A stretch of DNA of 64,000 nt, from contig NC_004722.1 in the NCBI RefSeq assembly GCF_000007825.1, positions 3,512,501-3,576,500 on the forward strand. Reading direction: 5' to 3'. Each line of letters starts with the position of its first letter. The stretch's first letter is position 1. The DNA comes from Bacillus cereus ATCC 14579. GTDB lineage: Bacteria > Bacillota > Bacilli > Bacillales > Bacillaceae_G. The position numbers and the translations under genes were made by a program. Under the pieces are notes generated by a model. It saw nothing but the letters and a program-made list of their open reading frames with translations. It had not been told where the DNA came from and did no database searches. Of the stretch, positions 47,200 through 56,215 are shown one piece after another.

Positions 47200-47445
47200 T
47201 TTTTATTATAGTATCTTGTTGTTTTAACTACTATATGAATTATCCCCCGTCTACTATATGTAAACATCCCTTCTCTTATTCCACTCTATTACTACATTCT
47301 ATATTTTTCTTATTAGCATGAGGTCTCTTACTATCATTCATCTTTCTTACCACTTACTGACCTCTCTAATTTCCTCAGATAGAACCTTCCTAATTACCTA
47401 TCCGATTCTCAATAGGCTAAAGAGATTTATTCCCTTATACATACT
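47200..47445. other. Intergenic remnant upstream of OppA paralogue 1
   Basis: The stretch is AT-rich, without a credible gene. It lies between the promoter of paralogue 1 and the terminator of paralogue 2. Confidence 0.5.
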
Positions 47446-47488
47446 AAAAAGCATCTCAAAAGCAGCTCAGCCACTTTTGAAATGCTTT
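47446..47488 (-). terminator. Terminator of OppA paralogue 2
   Basis: AAAAGCATCTCAAAAG pairs with CTTTTGAAATGCTTT. It is similar in sequence to the terminator of paralogue 3, as expected for a duplicated segment. Confidence 0.8.
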
Positions 47489-47492
47489 CACT

Positions 47493-49208
47493 TTATTTTT
47501 TTCCGCCATCCTCAGTTACATACGCCCACTTAAAGCTATATTCTGGACTGATGTTATGTTTCACAATTCCTTTTACATTCGGTTTCATTACGTACGATCT
47601 TCCTGTTTGATATAAAGGAACTAACCCTGCATCTTCTTCAAGGAATAATTTTTCAGCTTTCCCTAACGTTTCCCAACGTTTTTTCGCATCACTCATTAAT
47701 TCATTACCTGCTTTTCCTACCATTTCATCGTATTTTGGATTTGAATAACTCATTTGGTTGTACGGGCTCTTCGATTCAAACATATCAATAAATGTCATTG
47801 GATCCGCATAGTCTGGACTCCAACCTGCATAAGAAATTTCATAATCTTGCGCAGTTTCTAATTTTAATTTTTGTTTGAACGGCTGAATTTTCGTATTAAT
47901 CGTTACACCTTTTAAATTTTTCTCAATTTGATCTTTTACATAGTCAGCAATCTTTTTCGCAGTTCCATCATCATAACTTAGTAATTCAATTGTCACTTGA
48001 TCTTTTCCAAGTTCTTTTTTCGCCGCTTCCCAAGCTGCTGCTCCTTTTTTCGGATTATATTTCAGACCATTTTTAAATGTATCTTGATAATCTTTACCAT
48101 CTGGCCCTGTCGCAAGTCCTTTTGGAACCAATTGATCTGTTGCTTTTGATCCATTATTTAAAATTACATTTGCCAATCCTTTTTTATCAACTGATAATGC
48201 AATTGCTTCACGTAGTTTTTTGCTCTTTAAAGGTGTATCTTGTCCGTTACGTTTTTGATTTAAACGTAAGAAGAATGTACTTGATTCCGCATACTCACCA
48301 TATTCTTCTTTGTTCGATTTATATTTATCTACAAACTCTCCTGATAGTAATGTAAAATCAATTGATCCTGTATCATATAAGTTTACTTTCGTTGCAACCT
48401 CTTTTACTACACTATAGTTAATTTCTTCTAATTTCACAGTCTTTTTATCCCAGTACTTATCATTTTTCTTCAGCTGCCAACCTTGTTCATGTTTCCATGA
48501 AGACATAACGAATGGACCGTTATACACAGTTGTATCTGCTTCTAAACCGTACTTATCACCTTTTTCTTTTACGAATTTTTCATTTAATGGATAGTATGAT
48601 GGGAATGCTAATAAATTTAAGAAATACGGTACCGGTTTTTCTAATTCTACTTCTAGCGTGTAATCATCTACCGCCTTCGCTCCTAATTCAGTTACAGGTT
48701 TTTCCCCTTTATTAATCGCTTCTGCATTTTTAATATAGTAAGCAATAAATGCATATTCTGCCGCAGTATTCTTATCAAGTAAGCGCTGCCATGCGAAGAC
48801 GAAATCTTTCGCTGTTACAGGGTCTCCATTTGACCATTTTGCATCTTTTCGCAGTTTAAACGTATACTTTTTACCATCTTCACTTTTCGTACTAGACTCT
48901 GCCGCAGCAGGAATTGGCTTATTATCTTTATCAAGGCGATATAGGCCTTCCATCGTGTTCCCTAAAATTTGCGCACCTAATGTATCAGTAGATTTAGAAG
49001 TATCCATCGTCGGAATTTCTTGGTTTTCCGTACGATTTAATACTTGTTTCGCTGCATATTTAATATCAGATTTTTTTTCTTCCCCATTATTTGATGTAGT
49101 AGTCGTTTTCTTTTCCCCACCTGACCCAGAACATGCTGTCAATGCAACACTCATCGCTAAAACTGGTACCACAACTGCCGTTAACTTTTTCATCTTTTTT
49201 CTCTTCAT
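47493..49208 (-). CDS. oppA: Oligopeptide-binding lipoprotein (OppA paralogue 2)
   Basis: This 571-residue paralogue of the flanking genes has the same signal peptide and lipobox LTACSG and the conserved KTYTFKLRKDAKWSNG region reading DGKKYTFKLRKDAKWSNG. Variations lie mainly in the ligand-domain loops. ATG has AGGGAGGG upstream. It has its own promoter and terminator, so the three genes are independent units made by tandem duplication and not one operon. Confidence 0.9.
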   Translation of the reverse strand: MKRKKMKKLTAVVVPVLAMSVALTACSGSGGEKKTTTTSNNGEEKKSDIKYAAKQVLNRTENQEIPTMDTSKSTDTLGAQILGNTMEGLYRLDKDNKPIPAAAESSTKSEDGKKYTFKLRKDAKWSNGDPVTAKDFVFAWQRLLDKNTAAEYAFIAYYIKNAEAINKGEKPVTELGAKAVDDYTLEVELEKPVPYFLNLLAFPSYYPLNEKFVKEKGDKYGLEADTTVYNGPFVMSSWKHEQGWQLKKNDKYWDKKTVKLEEINYSVVKEVATKVNLYDTGSIDFTLLSGEFVDKYKSNKEEYGEYAESSTFFLRLNQKRNGQDTPLKSKKLREAIALSVDKKGLANVILNNGSKATDQLVPKGLATGPDGKDYQDTFKNGLKYNPKKGAAAWEAAKKELGKDQVTIELLSYDDGTAKKIADYVKDQIEKNLKGVTINTKIQPFKQKLKLETAQDYEISYAGWSPDYADPMTFIDMFESKSPYNQMSYSNPKYDEMVGKAGNELMSDAKKRWETLGKAEKLFLEEDAGLVPLYQTGRSYVMKPNVKGIVKHNISPEYSFKWAYVTEDGGKK

Positions 49209-49271
49209 TTTTGTACCCTCCCTAATTATATGTACATTACCAACCCTTGAGAGACCCCTTACTAAAGATTC

Positions 49272-49286
49272 ATTTTTCTGAAAATT
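49272..49286. promoter_or_regulatory. CodY-like box at OppA paralogue 2
   Basis: ATTTTTCTGAAAATT differs from the CodY consensus at one position. It lies just downstream of the -10 box, a place where CodY can block transcription. Confidence 0.55.
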
Positions 49287-49298
49287 ACAACTAATGTT

Positions 49299-49326
49299 AT
49301 TCTACTCTTTTTTTCACATTTGTAAA
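49299..49326 (-). promoter_or_regulatory. Sigma-A promoter of OppA paralogue 2
   Basis: TTTACA, 16 bases, TAGAAT, about 90 bases upstream of the ATG, as in the other two copies. Confidence 0.7.
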
Positions 49327-49453
49327 TAGTTTAACTTTAAATATTCTTACTTTCTTATTTTAGTAGGATTTATCCCCCATCTACTATATGTACATACTAT
49401 ACACCTTATTCTCCTCTATTTAACCATACTAAAAATTAGTATTTTAAGCTCAC

Positions 49454-49498
49454 AAAAAAAGCATTTAAAGGTAGCTAAGCCACTTTTAAATGCTTTTT
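49454..49498 (-). terminator. Terminator of OppA paralogue 3
   Basis: AAAAAGCATTTAAA and its complement form a long stem with T-runs. It closely resembles the terminator of paralogue 2. Confidence 0.85.
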
Positions 49499-49506
49499 CA
49501 ACTCTA

Positions 49507-51210
49507 TTATTTTTCAGTCACATATGCCCACTTAAAGCTAAATTCTGGACTGATATTATGTTTTACTACTCCCTTTATATTTGGTTGTAAAACATAAGAA
49601 TCTCCACGTTGATATAAAGGTACAATCGCTACATCTTCTTCAAGTAATGTTTTTTCAGCTTTTCCTAACTCTTCCCAACGTTTTTTCGCATCGCTCATTA
49701 ATTCCGTTCCAGCTTTTTTCACCATGCCATCATATTTAGGGTCAGAGAAGCTCATTTGGTTATGAGAATGTCCAGTCTCAAACATATCTAAGAACGTCAT
49801 TGGATCTGCATAATCCGGATTCCATCCGCCATACGAAATATCATATTGTTGTTCAGTTTCTAATTTTAGTTTTTGCTTAAATGGTTGAAGTTTAATATTA
49901 ACTGTTACACCTTTTAGGTTTTTCTCAATCTGATCTTTAATATATTCGCCAACTTTTTTCGCATTACCAGTATCGTAGTTTAAGAATTCAATCGTAACTT
50001 GATCTTTTCCAAGTTCTTTTTTCGCTTCTTCCCAAGCTGCAGCAGCTTTTTTAGGATTTGGTTTCAAACCGTTTTTAAATGTTTCTTGGAAGTCTTTACC
50101 GTCCGGTCCAGTTGCTAACCCTTTTGGTACTAAGAAGTCAGCTTCTTTTGATCCATCATTTAAAATTACATTTGCTAAATTCTTTTTATCAATTGATAGC
50201 GCAATTGCTTCACGTAATTTTTTGCTCTTTAATGGCGTGTCTTGTCCATCACGTTTTTGGTTCATACGAATGAAATACGTACTCACTTGTGAATATGTGC
50301 CAAATTCATCTTTCTTGCTTCTATATTTATCAACGAACTCTCCATTTAATAAAGCAAAGTCAACTTGACCGCTATCATATAGATTGACTAAAGTCGCAGC
50401 CTCTTTAACAACACTAAAGTTAACTTCTTCCAGTTTCACAGTCTTTTTATCCCAATATTGATCATTTTTCTTTAATTGCCATCCTTGTTCATGCTTCCAA
50501 TCTTTAAGAACGAACGGTCCGTTATAGACAGTTGTATCAGACTCTAAACCGAACTTCTCGCCCTTTTCTTTTACGAACTTTTCATTTAATGGATAATATG
50601 ATGGGAATGCTACTAAGTTTAAGAAGTACGGTACTGCTTGCTCTAACTCAACTTCAAGCGTAAGATCATCTACTGCTTTTACTCCTAATTCAGTTACAGG
50701 TTTTTCTCCTTTATTTACTACTTCTGCATTTTTAATCGGGAATGCGATAAATGCATACTCAGCAGCTGTTTTTGGATCTAATAGACGTTGCCAAGCGTAT
50801 ACGAAATCTTTCGCAGTTACTGGATCTCCATTTGACCATTTTGCATCTTTGCGTAGTTTGAACGTATATTTTTTACCATCTTCACTTTTCGTGCTAGATT
50901 CTGCTGCTGCTGGAATCGGCTTATTGTCTTTATCAAGACGATATAACCCTTCCATCGTATTACCTAGCATTTGTGAAGATACTGTATCAGTTGATTTTGA
51001 AGAGTCCATCGTCGGAATCTCTTGTGTTACTGTTCGATTTAACACTTGTTTTGCTGCTAATTTTTCCCCTGACTTACTATCTCCACTAGAGCTAGAATTT
51101 GTGCTTGTCTTCTTATCTCCACCTGATGTAGAACATGCTGTTAACGCCATGCTCATTGCTAAAACCGGTGCTACAACTGCTGTTAGTTTTTTCATTTGTT
51201 TCTTTTTCAT
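49507..51210 (-). CDS. oppA: Oligopeptide-binding lipoprotein (OppA paralogue 3)
   Basis: This 567-residue copy has lipobox LTACST after a 24-residue signal peptide and the same SBP_bac_5 core as paralogue 2, to which it is more similar than to paralogue 1. The mature N-terminus is a Ser-rich linker. It differs near residues 400-440, part of the peptide-binding lobe, so it may prefer other peptides. ATG follows GGGAGGG. Confidence 0.9.
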   Translation of the reverse strand: MKKKQMKKLTAVVAPVLAMSMALTACSTSGGDKKTSTNSSSSGDSKSGEKLAAKQVLNRTVTQEIPTMDSSKSTDTVSSQMLGNTMEGLYRLDKDNKPIPAAAESSTKSEDGKKYTFKLRKDAKWSNGDPVTAKDFVYAWQRLLDPKTAAEYAFIAFPIKNAEVVNKGEKPVTELGVKAVDDLTLEVELEQAVPYFLNLVAFPSYYPLNEKFVKEKGEKFGLESDTTVYNGPFVLKDWKHEQGWQLKKNDQYWDKKTVKLEEVNFSVVKEAATLVNLYDSGQVDFALLNGEFVDKYRSKKDEFGTYSQVSTYFIRMNQKRDGQDTPLKSKKLREAIALSIDKKNLANVILNDGSKEADFLVPKGLATGPDGKDFQETFKNGLKPNPKKAAAAWEEAKKELGKDQVTIEFLNYDTGNAKKVGEYIKDQIEKNLKGVTVNIKLQPFKQKLKLETEQQYDISYGGWNPDYADPMTFLDMFETGHSHNQMSFSDPKYDGMVKKAGTELMSDAKKRWEELGKAEKTLLEEDVAIVPLYQRGDSYVLQPNIKGVVKHNISPEFSFKWAYVTEK

Positions 51211-51248
51211 TTTGTACCCTCCCTAATTCTTAACGATAGCTATTAAAG

Positions 51249-51263
51249 AATTTTCTGATAATT
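51249..51263. promoter_or_regulatory. CodY-like box at OppA paralogue 3
   Basis: AATTTTCTGATAATT has one mismatch to the CodY consensus and lies between promoter and ATG, so it would act as a transcription roadblock. Confidence 0.55.
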
Positions 51264-51307
51264 CTGTTTTTCTCTATATATTTATCAGACGATTCTTACT
51301 AATTCTT

Positions 51308-51335
51308 ATTCTACTAATTTTTTAATTTTTGTAAA
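51308..51335 (-). promoter_or_regulatory. Sigma-A promoter of OppA paralogue 3
   Basis: TTTACA, 16 bases, TAGAAT, about 98 bases upstream of the ATG. Confidence 0.7.
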
Positions 51336-51532
51336 GTATTATTATTGAAAATTTTTAAAAAATTATTTTTTTACAGTAATATTCATAAAAATTCCATATG
51401 TTGTTCAAACCTTATTTTGCATTCATACACATTCGTTGTTTTAATCACTTTCATCTCATTTACCACTTGAATACTTGTTAATTATTGCTAATAAATAATG
51501 CATATATCTAAAAACATCTTTTCTACAAAAAT

Positions 51533-51558
51533 AAAAAAGCAGACATTACATCTGCTTT
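51533..51558 (-). terminator. Terminator of the sigma/anti-sigma/LCP operon
   Basis: AAAGCAGA and TCTGCTTT pair across a 7-nt loop over the LCP stop codon. Confidence 0.7.
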
Positions 51559-52594
51559 AATTCTCCTCAATCTGTTTTTCACTTAATCCTAGATGTGTTC
51601 TAAGAGTATTACTCAAACTCTGTAGATCTTTTTTATTAGGATTATAATAATATACACGTTGCCCGTTTGGGCCATTAGGTAAGTATAAATCATCACCAGC
51701 TAATTGTATTTTTTCAACTGAACCGTTTAAACCGTATTTATAAAAAGATAAAATATCATCCATTACTAAATTTGTTTTAAAATCACCATCAACTGCCTCA
51801 ACTATTTTTTCTAGCTTCGTAATCGATCCTACACTTTTTAATTTACTTAAAATCGCTTCAATAACAAGTTGTTGGCGCTGTCCTCTCATTGCATCACTAT
51901 CAATATGGCGCGTTCTTGCTAGTGCAAGTGCTTCTTCCCCATTTAATTTTTGTAATCCTTTTTTCAAATGAATCGCATCAGGTTCATCTTTACTATTTTG
52001 CTCCGTAAATTCAACTGGGACATCCACTTCAATACCATCTAACCCATCAACAATTTTAGTAAAGGAACCAAAATTAAATTTCACAAAATAATCAACAGGC
52101 ACCTGTAACAATTTTTCTACTGCTTCCACAGAAGCTTGCGGTCCTCCATCTTTACCATTTTTAACGAAACCACTTCCATATGCATGGGTTATTTTATCTT
52201 TTTTCTTTTCAACTGGAACATATGTATATGTATCACGCGGTATGCTCGTTAATTTCACTGTTTTATCGTCTTTATTAAAAGTCGCTAACAATAATGCATC
52301 TGTATGAAATGCACCATTATATTCCTTTTGTCGTTCTTGATTTTCATCAATTCCCATAATTAAAAGTGAAACATGATTTGCAATTGGCTTTACAGATTTC
52401 TCACGTAAATTGGATTTTTCACCTCGTGCTAAATTCAAATTAGATTTTTGTACAAGACTAGAAGTTTTCATATATACATAGGCTCCATAGCCAATTCCAC
52501 CAAATAGTAATACCGCCAGTAGTAAACTTATTATCGTTTTCTTTTTATATTTTTGCTTATTTTTCTCTTCTCTTAAAGATGAATGATTACCCAT
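51557..52594 (-). CDS. LytR-CpsA-Psr (LCP) family protein
   Basis: This 345-residue protein has a short cytoplasmic, Lys-rich N-terminus, one membrane helix (~residues 20-42), and an extracellular LCP domain with HTDALLLATFN, TSIPRDTY and LARTRHIDSDAMRGQRQQ, which carry the catalytic Asp/Arg set. LCP enzymes attach teichoic acid or polysaccharide to peptidoglycan. The gene is the last of a sigma/anti-sigma operon, so its expression is likely induced by envelope stress. ATG has AGGAGGAG upstream. Confidence 0.88.
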   Translation of the reverse strand: MGNHSSLREEKNKQKYKKKTIISLLLAVLLFGGIGYGAYVYMKTSSLVQKSNLNLARGEKSNLREKSVKPIANHVSLLIMGIDENQERQKEYNGAFHTDALLLATFNKDDKTVKLTSIPRDTYTYVPVEKKKDKITHAYGSGFVKNGKDGGPQASVEAVEKLLQVPVDYFVKFNFGSFTKIVDGLDGIEVDVPVEFTEQNSKDEPDAIHLKKGLQKLNGEEALALARTRHIDSDAMRGQRQQLVIEAILSKLKSVGSITKLEKIVEAVDGDFKTNLVMDDILSFYKYGLNGSVEKIQLAGDDLYLPNGPNGQRVYYYNPNKKDLQSLSNTLRTHLGLSEKQIEEN

Positions 52595-52611
52595 TTACTC
52601 TCCTCCTGTTT

Positions 52612-53610
52612 CTATTCATCCAATATGTTTTTCATTTTTTCATATTTAGCACTATCCTTTTGAAACATACTTTCTTTCAATCCCTTATCTATTTGTATCC
52701 ATTCAGTCGTAACTGAATATTGAATCAAGCCTTCTTGAAAACTAAGAAATTTCAACATAATCCCTGTATTTTTCTCCACAACCATTTCGAATTTCCCTCT
52801 TAAATCTTCAGAGGTGCTAACAGGCATCTCTATGTTTATAACTCCTTCAATTTTGTAACAATCTAATCCAAGATATTTCGTTTCTTTATAATTCCAATCT
52901 TTATATCGAATTAATAAATCTGCGAATTCTGATTGAATACTATATTTAGCTAGCCCTACATATTCATCATCATATCTCTTTTTCTCATCTGATTTTCTCA
53001 CTAACCTTTCCGTAGGATTTAATTTTAATAGTTCATTGTTTCTTTCTTTCGGGTTCCATTTTTTCTCTTTATAGGTATACTTCTCATCATCAAATTCTTT
53101 TTTCTTCCCCTCGTTATATATAATTGTTCGTTTTTTGGCTAGTTTATCTTCTTTCGAAGAGATACCTCTTTGTTTCTCCGTATCAATCGCATACTTATAT
53201 GTTGTAGCAATTCTTGATGAGCTAGAATATTCCTCAAATTGTCCTGAAATATTTTTAAAATAATCAATAGAATCTAGCATTTTTTGATGAATCTTTTCTT
53301 TATCTGGATAATGTACATTCGATTTTATTTCTTCTTCATTTTCATAATCAGAAAACGCTTTTTTCTTTACATATTCAAATACTCCACCATTTTGCGCAAA
53401 ACTTTGTATAGAAAACTCAGACATAGATACCACTGAAAGTATACAAACCACTGCACTAATTATCATCATATGAATTTTGTAACTCTTGTTTTTTACCTTA
53501 AGATTATGTAGCGTGCTATTAATCTTTTCATTTAACTCTGGAGGTACTATAACATTTTCATCTTTTATTCTCTTTTTTAATTTCTCATCAAATAATTTTT
53601 CATTATCCAT
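52612..53610 (-). CDS. Probable membrane anti-sigma factor
   Basis: This 332-residue protein has a cytoplasmic N-terminal ~45 residues, a membrane helix (about 47-65), and a large Lys/Glu-rich extracellular part. It lies between the ECF sigma gene (12 bases upstream) and the LCP gene (17 bases downstream). It has no zinc-binding HxxxCxxC motif. The role is inferred from position and topology. Release of the sigma factor may involve proteolysis. ATG follows AAAGG. Confidence 0.7.
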   Translation of the reverse strand: MDNEKLFDEKLKKRIKDENVIVPPELNEKINSTLHNLKVKNKSYKIHMMIISAVVCILSVVSMSEFSIQSFAQNGGVFEYVKKKAFSDYENEEEIKSNVHYPDKEKIHQKMLDSIDYFKNISGQFEEYSSSSRIATTYKYAIDTEKQRGISSKEDKLAKKRTIIYNEGKKKEFDDEKYTYKEKKWNPKERNNELLKLNPTERLVRKSDEKKRYDDEYVGLAKYSIQSEFADLLIRYKDWNYKETKYLGLDCYKIEGVINIEMPVSTSEDLRGKFEMVVEKNTGIMLKFLSFQEGLIQYSVTTEWIQIDKGLKESMFQKDSAKYEKMKNILDE

Positions 53611-53622
53611 CCTTTACACCCC

Positions 53623-54156
53623 CTATTCCATCTTTAATCGTTTTTGTAGTTGTTCCCTCGCACGTGATAATCTTGATTTCACTGTTCCTTTCGGTATTTC
53701 TAACAGCTTTGCTATACTCTCTTGATGCATGTCTTCATAGTAATAAAGCACCGTAACAGCTCTTAATTCTTCATGTAACGATTGAATCGCATTACACAAA
53801 TCTATATCTTCATACTGATCACACGCACTCATAATGTAATCATTCTCTTCTGTCACAATTACATTTTTATACGCTCTAATAATATTGTTACACTCATTTA
53901 TTAGTATTCGAATTAACCAAGTTTGAAAAAATTCTTCTTTTTTTAATTTTTTTATATTTTCATAGGCTTTTAAAATTGTTGTCTGTATCGCATCCTCTAT
54001 ATTTGTCTCATCACGTAACATCGCCTTTGCTATTCGATACATCTTCGCTTTTTCTGTATGTATAAGCGCTATAAAGGCTTCATGATCACCTTTTTTCGCT
54101 AAAGAAACATCCGTTTCTTCTTTTACAATCATTTTATATAAAGGGATTACTTTCAC
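53623..54156 (-). CDS. ECF-type RNA polymerase sigma factor
   Basis: This 177-residue protein has sigma region 2 (residues ~20-85, with DETNIEDAIQTTILKAYENI and TWLIRILINECNNI) and region 4 (HQESIAKLLEIPKGTVKSRLSRAREQL) ending in the helix-turn-helix. It directs transcription of its own operon from the promoter at 54213-54241. The start is GTG with AGGAGGAG upstream. It belongs with the anti-sigma factor and LCP gene downstream. Confidence 0.9.
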   Translation of the reverse strand: MKVIPLYKMIVKEETDVSLAKKGDHEAFIALIHTEKAKMYRIAKAMLRDETNIEDAIQTTILKAYENIKKLKKEEFFQTWLIRILINECNNIIRAYKNVIVTEENDYIMSACDQYEDIDLCNAIQSLHEELRAVTVLYYYEDMHQESIAKLLEIPKGTVKSRLSRAREQLQKRLKME

Positions 54157-54212
54157 AATTGCTCCTCCTGTTTCATCCTCACTTCATCACTTCCAATTTA
54201 ACTTTACATGTA

Positions 54213-54241
54213 TTAGACGTATGAACCTAGAAAAAGGTTCA
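54213..54241 (-). promoter_or_regulatory. ECF sigma autoregulatory promoter
   Basis: The minus strand reads TGAACC, a 16-base spacer and CGTCTA, which fits the ECF consensus (TGAAAC-N16-CGTC). It is ~60 bases upstream of the sigma gene. TGAACCT and AGGTTCA also form an inverted repeat. Confidence 0.75.
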
Positions 54242-54329
54242 TTTTTTTGAATATTTTCTTAATTAAAAAGATAAATATCCTTTATAAGTGTTATGCGATA
54301 AACATACTAGTTTAAATTTACAAATAAAA

Positions 54330-54353
54330 AAAGCCCACTTTCTCAGTGGACTT
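54330..54353 (-). terminator. Terminator of the ABC exporter operon
   Basis: AAAGTCCACT and AGTGGGCTTT pair (one wobble) on the minus strand, followed by seven T's. Confidence 0.75.
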
Positions 54354-54359
54354 TCTACT

Positions 54360-55165
54360 CTATAACGGTAAATCCCTCTTCCTAAATAATACAATCGCTA
54401 CGATAAAAATACAAAGCGCTACAGTAGTTAAACCTATACTTACCGGCCATATATTATATGATCCTTCAGCAATTTCTTTCGGACGAAACAGCGTGAATAA
54501 TGATAGGTTTTTCATCCATTCTAACTTATCACTTAACTTCCCTACCATATCCAATACGAAAAATAAAATAGTTAAACTCGCTGAATAACTTAGTGCTTTT
54601 CTTTCGTCATTACATATACAAGAAAAGAAAAATGAATACGCACTAATGACTAAAAATATGAGCCCTCCGACTACATTTATCTTCAAAAATAATTCTTTAT
54701 TTAAGGTGTTATCTTGTAAAAACCATTCTGCACCTACTAACCCAGCTACATACGTAACAGATACAATAATTAGAAGTCCCAATATGAGAACAGCAGCTTG
54801 TGTAATCGCAATTTGCACTCTAGATACAGGTGTTGCTAGCAAGTATGCCATTGCTCCTTTATCTACATGACGAGCAATTAAATGTGTCGCAACTGTTACG
54901 CAAAAAATTGTTAAAATGATAATAAACAATAGACTATAGTATTCGCCCGCTAGAAAATCCATTACGTTTTGAATCGGACTTTCCATACCAACGATTTTTT
55001 TCACACTATCAGGCATGGCAGCTATTAATTCATTTAGCCCTTTCGCTGATACCATTGACGGGAATATCCAAATTAATAACCACAGATATAAAGCTGCACC
55101 AGACGCATAACTCAAAAACTTTTTTGTGTTTCTCTCAAACTAGCTAAAAATAATAGCTTATTCAT
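54360..55165 (-). pseudogene. ABC-2 type exporter permease, single-base frameshift near the start
   Basis: The ATG at 55165 overlaps the ATPase stop and reads MNKLLFLASLRETQKSF before a TGA. The same reading continues one base over as SYASGAALYLW to the end at 54360. One T is missing from a run near 55114-55118, where six T's restore a ~268-residue permease with six membrane segments. The remaining frame from 55115 could start at TTG as a shortened protein. The full gene is a subunit of an exporter with the ATPase upstream. Confidence 0.8.
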
Positions 55166-56051
55166 GCGTTACCCCTTCTTTCTTATCGTAATAATGCATA
55201 AATAAATGTTCTAAATCCATCGCTCTCGTTTGAAGTGCCGTTACATTATAGTTTGAAAGTGTTTGTAAAACAGTTTGATAGTTTCCTTGTACAATGATAG
55301 ATGCCTCTCTACCTTTTACCGCTTCAAATTGCAAATTACACTTTGTAAGGGACTCAATCTCTTCTTGTGATGATACTGTTACATCTATCACCTGTCTTCT
55401 CATACTTTGTAAATCGTGAATATTTTCAACCGTTACGAGTCGACCATCTTTAATAATAGCTACTCTGTCACAAGTTCTCTCAATTTCAGTAAAAATATGT
55501 GATGACATTAGGATTGTTTTTCCTCTTTGCTTTTCCTCTAATATTAAATCTATAAACACTTGTTGCATAAGTGGATCAAGTCCAGATGTTGGTTCATCTA
55601 AAATTAACACCTCTGGATCGTGCATAAATGCAGCGACTATCCCTACTTTTTGCTTCATTCCTTTAGACATTTTGCGAATCGGTGTTTTCACATCAAATTG
55701 CAGACGCTCTATCAGTTCATCTCGTCTTTTCGTATCCTTTAATCCACGCATTCCCTGCATTAATTTTAAAAACTCTAATCCATTCATTCCTTCAATAAAA
55801 GAAATTTCACCTGGCAAGTAACCAACTTCCCTTTGAATTTTCGCTGCTTCATTCCAACAATCTAATCCAAAAATTGTCGCTTTACCAGCTGTCGGTTTTA
55901 TAAATCCCATTAAATTACGAATCGTCGTTGATTTTCCGGCACCATTCGGTCCTAAATAACCAAATACTTCTCCCTCTTTTACATCAAATGTAATATGAAA
56001 CAAACCTTTTCCATTCGAAAACTGTTTTGTGACATCTTGAACTGAAATCAT
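55158..56051 (-). CDS. ABC exporter ATP-binding protein
   Basis: This 297-residue ATPase has Walker A GPNGAGKST near residue 34, the signature KMSKGMKQK, Walker B VLILDEPTSGLD and the switch MSSHIF. The C-terminal ~80 residues are an extra domain of the drug-exporter type. It forms a transporter with the downstream permease. Its expression is likely controlled by the divergent TetR regulator through palindromic operators just upstream. ATG follows GAGGTGG. Confidence 0.9.
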   Translation of the reverse strand: MISVQDVTKQFSNGKGLFHITFDVKEGEVFGYLGPNGAGKSTTIRNLMGFIKPTAGKATIFGLDCWNEAAKIQREVGYLPGEISFIEGMNGLEFLKLMQGMRGLKDTKRRDELIERLQFDVKTPIRKMSKGMKQKVGIVAAFMHDPEVLILDEPTSGLDPLMQQVFIDLILEEKQRGKTILMSSHIFTEIERTCDRVAIIKDGRLVTVENIHDLQSMRRQVIDVTVSSQEEIESLTKCNLQFEAVKGREASIIVQGNYQTVLQTLSNYNVTALQTRAMDLEHLFMHYYDKKEGVTHE

Positions 56052-56067
56052 AATTCCACCTCATTTT

Positions 56068-56095
56068 TTGAAATATTTAATGTTTGATATTTCAA
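56068..56095. promoter_or_regulatory. Palindromic operator 1 (probable TetR site)
   Basis: TTGAAATAT and ATATTTCAA arms flank a ~10-base centre, directly upstream of the ABC ATPase start. A near copy lies 68 bases away. Confidence 0.65.
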
Positions 56096-56135
56096 AATTA
56101 TTGTACTCCTCATCTTCCATATTCGCAACAACTTT

Positions 56136-56163
56136 TTGAAATATTTATTAGTCCATATTTCAA
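56136..56163. promoter_or_regulatory. Palindromic operator 2 (probable TetR site)
   Basis: It has the same TTGAAATAT/ATATTTCAA arms as operator 1 and also the same flanking AATTATTGT. It lies 53 bases upstream of the TetR gene start. Confidence 0.65.
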
Positions 56164-56215
56164 AATTATTGTTTTCCATTATTTTTTCTTGTATATTTTA
56201 AGTGAGGTGATTGCA

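Noticed and set aside
56084..56215. 44-residue extension of the TetR regulator
   Set aside because: It would read through the operator region. TTG 56216 has GAGGTG and gives normal length.
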